Shown here: piece after piece, positions 1-7,686 of the stretch
How the letters are laid out: each line of letters opens with the position of its first letter
How positions within the stretch are numbered: the stretch's first letter is position 1
From: Flexibacter flexilis DSM 6793
GTDB taxonomy: Bacteria; Bacteroidota; Bacteroidia; Cytophagales; Flexibacteraceae
Direction: 5' to 3'
Assembly (NCBI RefSeq): GCF_900112255.1
Contig: NZ_FOLE01000002.1
Location: 193,854-257,853, forward strand
DNA: 64,000 nucleotides
Position numbers and translations under genes: made by a program
Notes under the pieces: generated by a model
What the model was told of the DNA's origin: nothing
What the model saw: the letters and a program-made list of their open reading frames with translations, nothing else
The model's database searches: none

Positions 1-142
1 CTTTAGGCCAAGCATCCACGATTTGGGTTTCGTTGAGTTTGCCCCGCAACTTGTACACGTTGAGTAGCTCGTCTATCACGTCGCCCAAAGGCCGCGCCCC
101 ATTTTTACGAGGCGCGTGTTTGTTCCATTTGAAATATTCCAT
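1..142 (-). CDS. DUF721/DciA-like protein (N-terminal part, cut by window edge)
   Basis: Only the first 47 codons are inside the window; the ATG is at 142-140 and the frame stays open to base 1. The visible part starts MEYFKWNKHAPRKNG and runs into a stretch with LGDVIDELLNVYKLRGKLNE, which resembles the start of Bacteroidota DUF721 proteins (the DciA-related family, linked to DnaB helicase loading in other bacteria). The STAS gene upstream ends 5 bases before this start, so the two are probably cotranscribed. The family call rests on a short segment and on memory of the family pattern, so it is tentative. Confidence 0.6.
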   Translation of the reverse strand, partial: MEYFKWNKHAPRKNGARPLGDVIDELLNVYKLRGKLNETQIVDAWPK

Positions 143-147
143 AGCTA

Positions 148-534
148 TTAGAATTCCTCGCCGCCTTCGCTGCGCAATTGCTTTTCTATTTCGTGCATAA
201 ACACTAAGTCCACGCCTTCGGCAATGGTGGGCAGCATTTCCAAATTCTCGATTTGGGCGGTTTCAATGATTTGTTTCAAGCTTGGGCGTGCACCCGTAAC
301 CACCAGAATATCACCACGTTCTGCAAAGCGTTTGTGCGCAAAAGTGATTGCACCAAGCACCGACTCGTCGGCGTGCACAATGGCGTTTGTGTCCAAAATC
401 ACATTCGTAACGTCTTCCGAGTCCAGCAATTCCAACAGTTTGGTTTGCAGGATTTGGGAATCTTCGTGGTCTATGCTCTCGTTGGCAACACGAACCAGCG
501 CGTATTGCTCCGATTTTTCTATTTCCAAATTCAT
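148..534 (-). CDS. STAS-domain protein (anti-sigma factor antagonist-like)
   Basis: A 128-residue protein that is essentially one STAS domain: an N-terminal beta strand region, a hydrophobic strand around VTNVILDTNAI (about residues 40-51), then ADESVLGAI, which sits where anti-sigma antagonists such as SpoIIAA carry the phosphorylatable serine, followed by a helix and a strand ILVVTGA. Such proteins are cytoplasmic and usually bind an anti-sigma kinase; no kinase or sigma factor gene is visible here, so its partner is unknown. The C-terminus is acidic (GGEEF). It lies directly upstream of the DciA-like gene and 30 bases after purC, all on the minus strand, so a three-gene transcript is possible. 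Confidence 0.72.
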   Translation of the reverse strand: MNLEIEKSEQYALVRVANESIDHEDSQILQTKLLELLDSEDVTNVILDTNAIVHADESVLGAITFAHKRFAERGDILVVTGARPSLKQIIETAQIENLEMLPTIAEGVDLVFMHEIEKQLRSEGGEEF

Positions 535-564
535 AATTCAATCAATTTTATTTGAGCGAATAAT

Positions 565-1503
565 TTAGGCCAAAGCAGCCAAAATATTTTGTTCTATACG
601 AGCCAAAATATCGGTGTTTTCGTTGTCTTTTACAAATGCCTGACCCGTAACCAACTCATAAAGCTCTATGTATCTTTCAGATACGCTTAGCACAAACTCA
701 TCAGACATAGTAGGTACAACTTGGCCATCTTTTCCCTGAAAACCATTACTAATGAGCCATTGGCGCACAAATTCTTTAGAAAGTTGCTTTTGCGCCTCGC
801 CTTTAGCCTGTCTTTCGTCGAAGCTATCGGCGTAAAAATAGCGCGAAGAATCAGGCGTATGTATTTCGTCGATGACATAAATCGTGTCGTCCACTTTGCC
901 AAATTCGTATTTGGTATCGGCCAAAATAAGCCCGCGTTTGGCGGCCATTTCGTTGCCACGTTGGTAAAGCGCGTGGGTGTAGCGTTCCAAAACGGCGTAA
1001 TCTTCTGCCGAAACAATGCCTTGCGCCAAAATTTCTTCTTTAGAAATATCTTGGTCGTGGCCTTCGGCGGCTTTGGTAGTTGGGGTAATAATTGGGGCTG
1101 GCAATTTGTCGTTTTCGCGCAAACCTTCGGGCAGTGGCACACCGCAAAGCGTGCGTTTGCCTGCGTTGTATTCGCGCCATGCGTGACCAACCAAATACCC
1201 ACGAATCACCATTTCTACGGCAAAGGCTTGGCAACGAATCCCGACAGTAACATTTGGGTCGGGCACGGCTTGCACCCAGTTGGGCACGATGTCGGCGGTG
1301 GCCTTCAAGAAATACGCTGCAATTTGATTGAGTACCTGCCCTTTGTAGGGAATCGGGCGCGGCAACACTACATCAAAAGCCGAGATGCGGTCGGTGGCAA
1401 CCATCGCCAAACGGTCGGGGAAGGCGTACACGTCACGTACTTTGCCTTTGTAAAATCCCACTTGTTGTGGAAAAGAAAAATGGGTTTCGCGGATAGCTTC
1501 CAT
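565..1503 (-). CDS. purC: SAICAR synthase (phosphoribosylaminoimidazole-succinocarboxamide synthase)
   Basis: Purine biosynthesis enzyme that joins aspartate to CAIR with ATP, giving SAICAR. The 312-residue length fits the longer SAICAR synthase form found in Bacteroidota and yeast rather than the roughly 240-residue E. coli form. Recognisable segments are [20 protein letters not shown] near residues 20-39 (ATP-site loop), the ISAFDVVLP motif next to it, and [11 protein letters not shown] about residue 195. The ATG at 1503 is followed at once by the conserved N-terminal segment. Translation runs away from the restriction-modification pair, whose last gene ends 93 bases upstream on the same strand. 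Nothing looks damaged. Confidence 0.95.
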   Translation of the reverse strand: MEAIRETHFSFPQQVGFYKGKVRDVYAFPDRLAMVATDRISAFDVVLPRPIPYKGQVLNQIAAYFLKATADIVPNWVQAVPDPNVTVGIRCQAFAVEMVIRGYLVGHAWREYNAGKRTLCGVPLPEGLRENDKLPAPIITPTTKAAEGHDQDISKEEILAQGIVSAEDYAVLERYTHALYQRGNEMAAKRGLILADTKYEFGKVDDTIYVIDEIHTPDSSRYFYADSFDERQAKGEAQKQLSKEFVRQWLISNGFQGKDGQVVPTMSDEFVLSVSERYIELYELVTGQAFVKDNENTDILARIEQNILAALA

Positions 1504-1595
1504 TACTTAAATTTGGGTATATTTATCTTTGATAATGAAGGAATTACACAAATAACAGAGGCTTTTCACGGCTGCTGGCAACTAATGGCCAATTT

Positions 1596-2657
1596 TTAAA
1601 TATTAATATTCCAATCCGAGTCAAAAAGTTTGTCATAACCTCTTTGACTCATAAATTTCTGAAATTCTTTATTGTCTGTGGCAGGAAATTCTACCTGTAT
1701 TTCTTCTCTAAGTTTCGTCAAAATATTATCCCCAACAGCGTATGCAAATTTACCTCTAAGAGCTTTTTCGTACCAATTCAAAAGGTCAGTTTCTGTAATA
1801 ATGCTCTGCACTCTGGACTTCCAACCGATTTGATTTAAAACAGACAGAATAATTTTCTGTTCTGAATCTTTGCAAACTATTACAATTCTGTCTGCCGAAA
1901 CAGACGAAACTATATTTTCAGCTAATTCTTCAGTAAGGGATAAATGTTTTATTTGAATTGCCAATCCAAAATTTGCCCACATATCTAACCCTCTGTCTGC
2001 GGCATTAGTTACACCAACTCTATTGATTCTTGCTTTCAACTTAATACTTTTTTGTTCTGTTGAAAGTTGTATGACACGATAAGCAAAATCCTCAAACTCG
2101 CTCAATATTGCTGCTTTGTCTGGATTAAAACTCACCTCAACAGATACTTCTAATGCTTCAACCAATGCGGAAAATAGCGCGTAAACCACTATTTCATAAA
2201 TTTTATCTATACTTCTTCTGAGTCCTGCTTCATTCCAAAACATCGCAAGAAAATCATCTAACTGAAAATCAGACTTGTCATGTGTCTGGCAATAATCTAA
2301 TCCAGCGGACATTTGAGAAAATCTTTGCGCAAATTTTTGATAGATATAGGCTTCTATAATTCCGTTTTTCTGCTTATTTTCTTTACCAAGCTCTACCAAT
2401 ATGCTTGGAGGAATTGCATTTTCATTGAAAATATCGTCCTGATAACGTGCAGACGAAGTTGATGTTCTTCCCAAAAATTGAAGGCATATAATGTCACGCC
2501 ATTTTTTAGATGTGGTGCGATAAGTTGCCAAATCTTGCAGATTTATATCCTGTTCTACCCTATCACGATATAAAATTTCGGCAATTTGAATAGGCTTATA
2601 CAAATGTACTCTTGCCTTCTCTATTACTTTATCCAATGCGTTTTTGGCCTTCATCAT
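1596..2657 (-). CDS. Type II restriction endonuclease, HaeII family (predicted RGCGCY)
   Basis: A 353-residue protein whose N-terminus (EKARVHLYKPIQIAEILY, residues about 13-30) and overall length match my recollection of R.HaeII (about 352 residues; Pfam RE_HaeII family), which cuts RGCGCY. A candidate nuclease core is GLDMWANFGLAIQIKHLSL around residues 223-241, with D, Q-x-K in the spacing of PD-(D/E)xK enzymes; that assignment is mine. The gene starts 7 bases after the stop of the adjacent cytosine-5 methylase, the normal layout of a type II pair. The block is more AT-rich than the neighbouring housekeeping genes, suggesting transfer. The near absence of RGCGCY in the whole window supports the specificity. 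Confidence 0.85.
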   Translation of the reverse strand: MMKAKNALDKVIEKARVHLYKPIQIAEILYRDRVEQDINLQDLATYRTTSKKWRDIICLQFLGRTSTSSARYQDDIFNENAIPPSILVELGKENKQKNGIIEAYIYQKFAQRFSQMSAGLDYCQTHDKSDFQLDDFLAMFWNEAGLRRSIDKIYEIVVYALFSALVEALEVSVEVSFNPDKAAILSEFEDFAYRVIQLSTEQKSIKLKARINRVGVTNAADRGLDMWANFGLAIQIKHLSLTEELAENIVSSVSADRIVIVCKDSEQKIILSVLNQIGWKSRVQSIITETDLLNWYEKALRGKFAYAVGDNILTKLREEIQVEFPATDNKEFQKFMSQRGYDKLFDSDWNINI

Positions 2658-2664
2658 ATTGGTT

Positions 2665-3624
2665 TTAGTCTAATAAAGATAATTGTAGCGTCTCTCCCGC
2701 TGCCTTTTTTTTATTACTTAATGAATGAATCATTTCTCCTGCAATAGCTTGAATTACAGGCACAGTAACTGAATTTCCTGCAACTTTACGAGTTTGAGAA
2801 TACGGAATATTAATCACAAATGAGTCTGGAAAACCTTGTAAACGAAGCATTTCACGGTCAGTAAGTCTTCTTACTCCATTCACAACCAAATAATTGTAAC
2901 TTCCCCCAGCTCTTAACGCACAAGAGTAAGGCAAGGCAGATATATTTCCTCCTATATTTTCGTGCCATATAGACGGAAACGGTGGATTTGCTTTTACGGC
3001 ACTAAAACGCTTTTCTTTGAGTTGCTCAGACAAAAAATAACTTTGGGGGATTTCTTCGTCTATCTGTAAAATTTCAGATAATGGCTTATAGTAACCAAAA
3101 GGCTTGGGGAATTTAAAATGTATTGATTCTTTGAAACCTACAATATAAATTCTCTCGCGTTTTTGAGGTACACCAAAATCAAGTGAGTTAAATATTTTAT
3201 AATAAACCGTATAACCTAAATTTTTAAGTTTTTCCAAAATAACAGCAAATGTCTGGCCATTATCGTGTGTTACAAGTCTTTTAACATTTTCAAGTAAAAA
3301 GGCTTGCGGCTTTTTGGCATCTAAAATCGCTTCTATATTAAAAAATAATGTACCTCGCGTATCCGCAAAACCTAACCCTTTACCTGCTATACTAAACGGC
3401 TGGCAAGGAAAACCCGCTAACAATATGTCGTGGTCAGGGACATCATTTGGAGCAATATCATTTATATCACCAAATGGTCTTTCTCCAAAATTCGCTTCAT
3501 ACATATCTTGGGCTGCTTTGTCCCATTCGGACGAGAAAACAGTTTCGCAACCGAATGCCTCAAAACCCAGCCGAATCCCACCAATTCCAGCAAAAAGGTC
3601 TATGATTTTATACGGTTCGTTCAT
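2665..3624 (-). CDS. DNA cytosine-5 methyltransferase, cognate of the HaeII-like nuclease
   Basis: A 319-residue m5C methylase with the motifs of the Dcm/HhaI family in order: motif I DLFAGIGGIRLGFE (residues about 9-22), motif IV GFPCQPFSIAG with the catalytic Cys near residue 73, motif VI ENVKRL near 115, motif VIII QKRERIYIVGF near 162, a short target-recognition region, and motif X (AGNSVTVPVIQAIA) near the C-terminus. It methylates host DNA to shield it from the partner nuclease; M.HaeII is of almost the same size. Methylase first, nuclease second on the same strand with a 7-base gap. The C-terminal tail SNKKKAAGETLQLSLLD is usual for these enzymes. The exact target sequence cannot be read from the protein alone. 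Confidence 0.93.
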   Translation of the reverse strand: MNEPYKIIDLFAGIGGIRLGFEAFGCETVFSSEWDKAAQDMYEANFGERPFGDINDIAPNDVPDHDILLAGFPCQPFSIAGKGLGFADTRGTLFFNIEAILDAKKPQAFLLENVKRLVTHDNGQTFAVILEKLKNLGYTVYYKIFNSLDFGVPQKRERIYIVGFKESIHFKFPKPFGYYKPLSEILQIDEEIPQSYFLSEQLKEKRFSAVKANPPFPSIWHENIGGNISALPYSCALRAGGSYNYLVVNGVRRLTDREMLRLQGFPDSFVINIPYSQTRKVAGNSVTVPVIQAIAGEMIHSLSNKKKAAGETLQLSLLD

Positions 3625-3682
3625 ACTTTTTACAATATTTTTTGAGTACGCAGATTTTTTTCACGGCAAAAAACAAAACACT

Positions 3683-4297
3683 TTATTTACGCCAACTCAG
3701 GCGCAGGGAAAGGCCGCCCGCCATCGCCATTGAGTTGGGAATAGGCATGACTTCTGGGCTCACGCGCAAGGCCAAATCATCAGAAACATTAAACCCCGCC
3801 AAATGCGCATCTACGCTCGCGTCGGCAATATTGAGCAAGTAAGTAAAAGCACTCACGATAATGAGCAAATCGCGGTTGCGGCGATAATAGTCGCGCCCCG
3901 TGCGCAATTGCGCTTCGTTGGGATAAGTGGTAGCGTATTCGTCCACAGTATTCGTATCGCCGTCGGTGCGCAGTTTGATGGCCGTTTTGAAACGCTTATA
4001 ATAACGATTATTAAACCCAATGTAATAACCTAACACTGCTCCACCAGTATAAAGAATCGGGATTTTCCAGTATTTTTTGTTGTAGGCTTGTCCCAAACCT
4101 GGCAGCACTGCCGAAAGGATGGCCGCTTTTTTGGGGGAAGGAAGATTGGAGGACGTTTTGGCGGCTGGGGTGCTGTCTGCTACCGCAACCATTTGATTTG
4201 CAGCCGAATCAGGAGCAATAAGAAAATTAGTAGCTTGTAAAGAAACACTCGTGAAGAGTGCGGCGAGCAATAGCAAATATTTCATTTTGAATAACAT
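3683..4297 (-). CDS. DUF5683 domain membrane protein
   Basis: A 204-residue exported or inner-membrane protein with an N-terminal signal (KYLLLLAALFTSVSLQA), a Ser/Pro/Lys linker, and the DUF5683 core beginning near residue 55 with KAAILSAVLPGLGQAYNKKYWKIP, then two hydrophobic segments (YTGGAVLGYYIGF and LLIIVSAFTYLLNIADASVDAHL). This domain is common and nearly confined to Bacteroidota, where it is often found beside parB/lepB genes; its role is unknown. A second in-frame ATG at 4285 (fifth codon) gives a more typical signal peptide and may be the true start. A TACCTTTG promoter element lies on the minus strand at 4334-4327. It is divergent from the RNA methylase gene. Confidence 0.85.
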   Translation of the reverse strand: MLFKMKYLLLLAALFTSVSLQATNFLIAPDSAANQMVAVADSTPAAKTSSNLPSPKKAAILSAVLPGLGQAYNKKYWKIPILYTGGAVLGYYIGFNNRYYKRFKTAIKLRTDGDTNTVDEYATTYPNEAQLRTGRDYYRRNRDLLIIVSAFTYLLNIADASVDAHLAGFNVSDDLALRVSPEVMPIPNSMAMAGGLSLRLSWRK

Positions 4298-4326
4298 AAT
4301 AAAACCGCTTGGGCTTTGCAGTGGCG

Positions 4327-4334
4327 CAAAGGTA
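4327..4334 (-). promoter_or_regulatory. Bacteroidota -7 promoter element for the DUF5683 gene
   Basis: Read on the minus strand this is TACCTTTG, a match to the Bacteroidota -7 consensus TAnnTTTG, 30 bases upstream of the DUF5683 ATG. No well-spaced -33 TTTG is obvious. Confidence 0.5.
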
Positions 4335-4440
4335 GTATTTCGCGCTCAAATTACAGGCCAAACTTGCCGCCTTTCTCCGAATTTTTATTCAATACGCTAT
4401 TTCAGCACAAAAGCATTACAAATTTAAGGTTGCTTCTGTC

Positions 4441-4448
4441 TATTTTTG
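4441..4448 (+). promoter_or_regulatory. -7 promoter element ahead of the TrmH-type gene
   Basis: TATTTTTG matches TAnnTTTG and ends 23 bases before the TTG codon at 4472. If used, transcription would start downstream of the ATG at 4316, which argues for the TTG start of the methylase. Confidence 0.45.
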
Positions 4449-4471
4449 CCCCACCAAAAACAAACAGAACT

Positions 4472-5014
4472 TTGAGAAAATTAGCAAACGAAGAATTGGG
4501 CAGACTCAGCCCCGAAGAATTTGCGCAAGCTGGCAAAAGCCCTTGCGTGTTGGTCTTGGACAATGTGCGTAGTATGAACAATGTGGGTTCTGCTTTCCGA
4601 ACCGCCGACGCTTTCGCCGTTTCCAAAATTTATTTGTGTGGCATTACGGCCACGCCACCGCACCGCGAAATTACCAAAACGGCACTTGGTGCAGACCAAA
4701 CCGTAAATTGGGAACATGCCGCCGATACGCTTACACTGGTACAACAACTTAAAAATGAAGGCTTTGTAGTCATTAGCATAGAACAAGCCGAAGGCAGCAC
4801 CATGCTACAAGATTTTAGCCCGAATCCTCAACAGTCCTACGCTTTTGTGTTTGGCAATGAAGTGGACGGCGTGGCGCAAGAGGTCGTAGCCGCCTCGAAC
4901 CTATGTCTGGAAATTCCGCAACTCGGTACAAAGCATTCGCTGAATGTGTCCGTATCGCTGGGCATTGTAGTTTGGGATTATGTGAGCAAAGCCGTTGCCT
5001 TGCCAAGCAATTAG
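4472..5014 (+). CDS. SpoU/TrmH-family RNA 2'-O-methyltransferase
   Basis: Single-domain SPOUT (trefoil-knot) methylase of about 180 residues that transfers methyl from SAM to a ribose 2'-OH, probably in tRNA. The three family motifs are present: LDNVRSMNNVGSAFRTADAF (motif 1), VFGNEVDGVAQEV (motif 2) and LEIPQLGTKHSLNVSVSLGI (motif 3). The frame is open from an ATG at 4316, but the extra 52 residues are not family-like; homologues begin at the RKLANEELGRLS segment, so I place the start at the TTG at 4472, just after a TAnnTTTG element. Which tRNA or rRNA position it modifies cannot be told. It converges on the pnkp gene across a strong hairpin. Confidence 0.88.
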   Translation: MRKLANEELGRLSPEEFAQAGKSPCVLVLDNVRSMNNVGSAFRTADAFAVSKIYLCGITATPPHREITKTALGADQTVNWEHAADTLTLVQQLKNEGFVVISIEQAEGSTMLQDFSPNPQQSYAFVFGNEVDGVAQEVVAASNLCLEIPQLGTKHSLNVSVSLGIVVWDYVSKAVALPSN

Positions 5015-5024
5015 TTTTTAGCGT

Positions 5025-5052
5025 AAAAAAGGGGCGGCCTTTAGGCCGCCCC
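5025..5052 (-). terminator. Intrinsic terminator shared between pnkp and the TrmH-type gene
   Basis: Perfect 9 bp stem GGGGCGGCC / GGCCGCCCC with loop TTTA (5031-5052), preceded by six A on the plus strand, i.e. followed by six U for minus-strand transcripts such as hen1-pnkp. The core is the same as the hairpin at 9228-9249. Confidence 0.8.
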
Positions 5053-5106
5053 TCCACATGTTTTACTTATATCAAAATGAACATAACTCGAAGATCATTT
5101 CTGACA

Positions 5107-7686
5107 TTAAAGTCTGGGGTCTATATCTTCACTTTCTAACGCCAACACCCCAAATACGCACTCATGTACTAACCGCAACGGTTCTTTCCTTACAAACCGT
5201 TCGAGTGCTTCTACACCTAAAGCAAATTCTCGGAGTGCCAATGATTGCTTTCGAGACAAGCCTCTATTTTTCAAGCGTTCAAGATGTTGCGCCTCGTCAT
5301 ATTCTGGCCCATAAATAATGCGCAAATATTCACTACCTCTACACTTAACGGCAGGTTGCAACAGTTCTTTATGGTCGTACTCAACAAAATTAAATGGCTT
5401 TACGACCATCCCCTCGCCCGATTTTTGCGTAAGCTCAAACCACCAATTCACAGCTTCCTCATAGCTTTGTTTATCGTTGAGATTGACCACCCGATAAGGT
5501 GTTTTTAATAAAATAGCGGTATCGGCTTCACAAATTTCGGCAATGTTTTCCATGTGCCATTGATGACTTTTATCCAAATGCACCTGCCCTTCAGTGGCCA
5601 AAATATGAAATGGAGCCAGTTTATAATCTTCAATCGAATGAATTGGCCAACAATAATTCTGGTAAGCTGCAATATATTTGGCAATGGCCTTTCCCTTGGT
5701 TGAAAATTTGGCCAAAGTATCTTGCGCACCCTCGGCTAAACCTCTTTGCCTAAATAATTCCAAAGCCTTTTCAACTTCGGGCAATGCTCCACTTGCAGCC
5801 GCACCCACTGCTGCATACTGGTCTTTAATGAGTGCTTGTGCTTTGGCAGACCAAGGCATAAGTTCCGCATCTAAACAAACCCAATCAGTATTAAATTTTT
5901 CCCAAAAATTAGATTTAGTTAGGCTCTGATTTATTCGTTCGATAAACTCTTTTTCCAAATCAGCATCATTAAAGAAATTTCTTCCTGTTCGAGTATAGCA
6001 CACCCCAATTCCCTCATTTTGAATACCAAAGCGATTAATGGCCGTATTTTCATCTTTACAAATAACCAAAATAGCCCTTGAACCCATATGCTTTTCTTCG
6101 CATACGACAGTCCCTACACCACGTTTTTTGTAGTAGTTTAAGGCTTGTTCGGGATGCTCCAAAATACCAGCAACCTCGCTTGTAGCACATGGCGACATGG
6201 TTGGGGGCAAATAAATCAGCCACTTTGGATTAATAGCAAATCTGCTCATTACTTCAAGGGCAGCAATCGAGTTTTCTTCTTTAATCGTAATGTTATTGCG
6301 CAATCGTGCCTGAATAATACGCTTTCCGATCACATCATCTATCACCAGCAAATCATCATACAGCTGTTGCGAGTTAAGAGAAGGTTCTTCAGGCTGATAT
6401 GCTATAGGTCTGATAGGTTCCTGATAAATCATTTTAGCATTCACAGACACCATTTCCTCCTCAGGATACCGCAATGCTGTTAGTTTACCGCCAAATACGC
6501 ACCCAGTGTCGATGTCAATGGTATTGTTGAACCATTCGGGTGTGGGCACAGGTGTATGCCCGTAAACTATTTTTGCTTTACCTCTATATTCTTTTGCCCA
6601 ATTGTAGCGAACAGGCAAGCCAAACTCATCAATTTCTCCTGTGGTTTCACCATACAAACAAAACGAACGTACCGCACCAGAACCTCGCCCTTGCATTTCT
6701 TCTCTGATTCCAGCGTGAGCAACCACCAGCCTCCCTTCATCAAAAACATAATGACTGACAAGACCATACAAAAACTGCTCTACTTTTCTTTTAAATTCGT
6801 TGGTTTCGGAAGCCAGTTGCTCTACGGTTCGCTCCAAGCCATGATTTAATTGTACTTGCTTTCCATTCAGGTACTTTTGGAGTTTAAGATCATGATTACC
6901 TGCCACACAATAAGCAGTTCCTGCATTGACCATGCTCATAACCAAGCGTAACACACTCGGCGAATCAGGACCTCTATCCACTAAATCACCCAAAAACACC
7001 GCTTTGCGGTTAGCTGGTACTACGACTTCAAAACCAAAATTTATATCGTCGGCGGCCACACGATTTACTTGGTAGCCCAAATGCGCCAAAAGTTCTATTA
7101 ATTCTTCAAAACAACCATGCACATCCCCTATAATATCGAATGCACCTTTTTCATCTTTTTTATTATTATAAAGTTTTTCGCGCTGAATACTACCAACTGC
7201 GGCAATTTCCTCTTCCGAATTCAAAACATAAATATGTCTAAAACCTTCATATTTTAAACCTTTGAGAGATTTTTTGAGGTGCTGCACTTGCTTATGAATC
7301 ACATAATTAGCCAAATTTCGGTCGGTTCTATTGGCGTTACGTTGCTCACATACTTTTTCGGGCAAATTCAGGACTATCGCCACGGGCAAACAATGATAGG
7401 TTTTAGCCAATTCAATCAGAGTACTACGGCCTTCTGGTTGCACATTTGTTGCGTCTATGACGGTTAGCAAGCCGCGTTTTAGACGCTTGGCGGCAATATA
7501 ATGCAATACTTCAAACGCATCTTTGGTCGCTTCTTGGTTATTTTCATCGTCCGACACAAGTGCTCTACAACTGTCCGAAGATATAATCTCTGTGTTTTTA
7601 AAATATTTGTTGGCAAAACTACTTTTTCCAGAACTAGTCACACCAATCAACACAACAAGTGATAACTCGGGTATTTTAATTTCCAT
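5107..7686 (-). CDS. pnkp: Bacterial Pnkp: polynucleotide 5'-kinase, 3'-phosphatase and adenylyltransferase (RNA end-healing and ligase)
   Basis: About 859 residues with the three domains of Clostridium thermocellum Pnkp in order. Kinase: P-loop GVTSSGKSS at residues 15-23. Phosphatase (binuclear metallophosphoesterase): GDVHG at 187-191, then GDLVDRGPDS, GNHDLKL, HAGIR and YGHTPV. Ligase: motif I EKHMGSR with the adenylated Lys near residue 530 and a C-terminal module. The enzyme heals 2',3'-cyclic phosphate and 5'-OH ends and, with Hen1, seals RNA. The ATG at 7686 overlaps the end of hen1 by 11 bases, so translation is probably coupled; the frame is open a little further upstream, but that part lies inside hen1. 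All key residues appear intact. Confidence 0.95.
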   Translation of the reverse strand: MEIKIPELSLVVLIGVTSSGKSSFANKYFKNTEIISSDSCRALVSDDENNQEATKDAFEVLHYIAAKRLKRGLLTVIDATNVQPEGRSTLIELAKTYHCLPVAIVLNLPEKVCEQRNANRTDRNLANYVIHKQVQHLKKSLKGLKYEGFRHIYVLNSEEEIAAVGSIQREKLYNNKKDEKGAFDIIGDVHGCFEELIELLAHLGYQVNRVAADDINFGFEVVVPANRKAVFLGDLVDRGPDSPSVLRLVMSMVNAGTAYCVAGNHDLKLQKYLNGKQVQLNHGLERTVEQLASETNEFKRKVEQFLYGLVSHYVFDEGRLVVAHAGIREEMQGRGSGAVRSFCLYGETTGEIDEFGLPVRYNWAKEYRGKAKIVYGHTPVPTPEWFNNTIDIDTGCVFGGKLTALRYPEEEMVSVNAKMIYQEPIRPIAYQPEEPSLNSQQLYDDLLVIDDVIGKRIIQARLRNNITIKEENSIAALEVMSRFAINPKWLIYLPPTMSPCATSEVAGILEHPEQALNYYKKRGVGTVVCEEKHMGSRAILVICKDENTAINRFGIQNEGIGVCYTRTGRNFFNDADLEKEFIERINQSLTKSNFWEKFNTDWVCLDAELMPWSAKAQALIKDQYAAVGAAASGALPEVEKALELFRQRGLAEGAQDTLAKFSTKGKAIAKYIAAYQNYCWPIHSIEDYKLAPFHILATEGQVHLDKSHQWHMENIAEICEADTAILLKTPYRVVNLNDKQSYEEAVNWWFELTQKSGEGMVVKPFNFVEYDHKELLQPAVKCRGSEYLRIIYGPEYDEAQHLERLKNRGLSRKQSLALREFALGVEALERFVRKEPLRLVHECVFGVLALESEDIDPRL

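Noticed and set aside
721-1599. Long plus-strand frame opposite purC (and similar frames opposite thrS, the giant genes, hppD, kbl and prfB).
   Set aside because: They lie wholly on the antisense of well-supported genes, have no homology I recognise and no promoter or start context; the purC protein is unmistakable.
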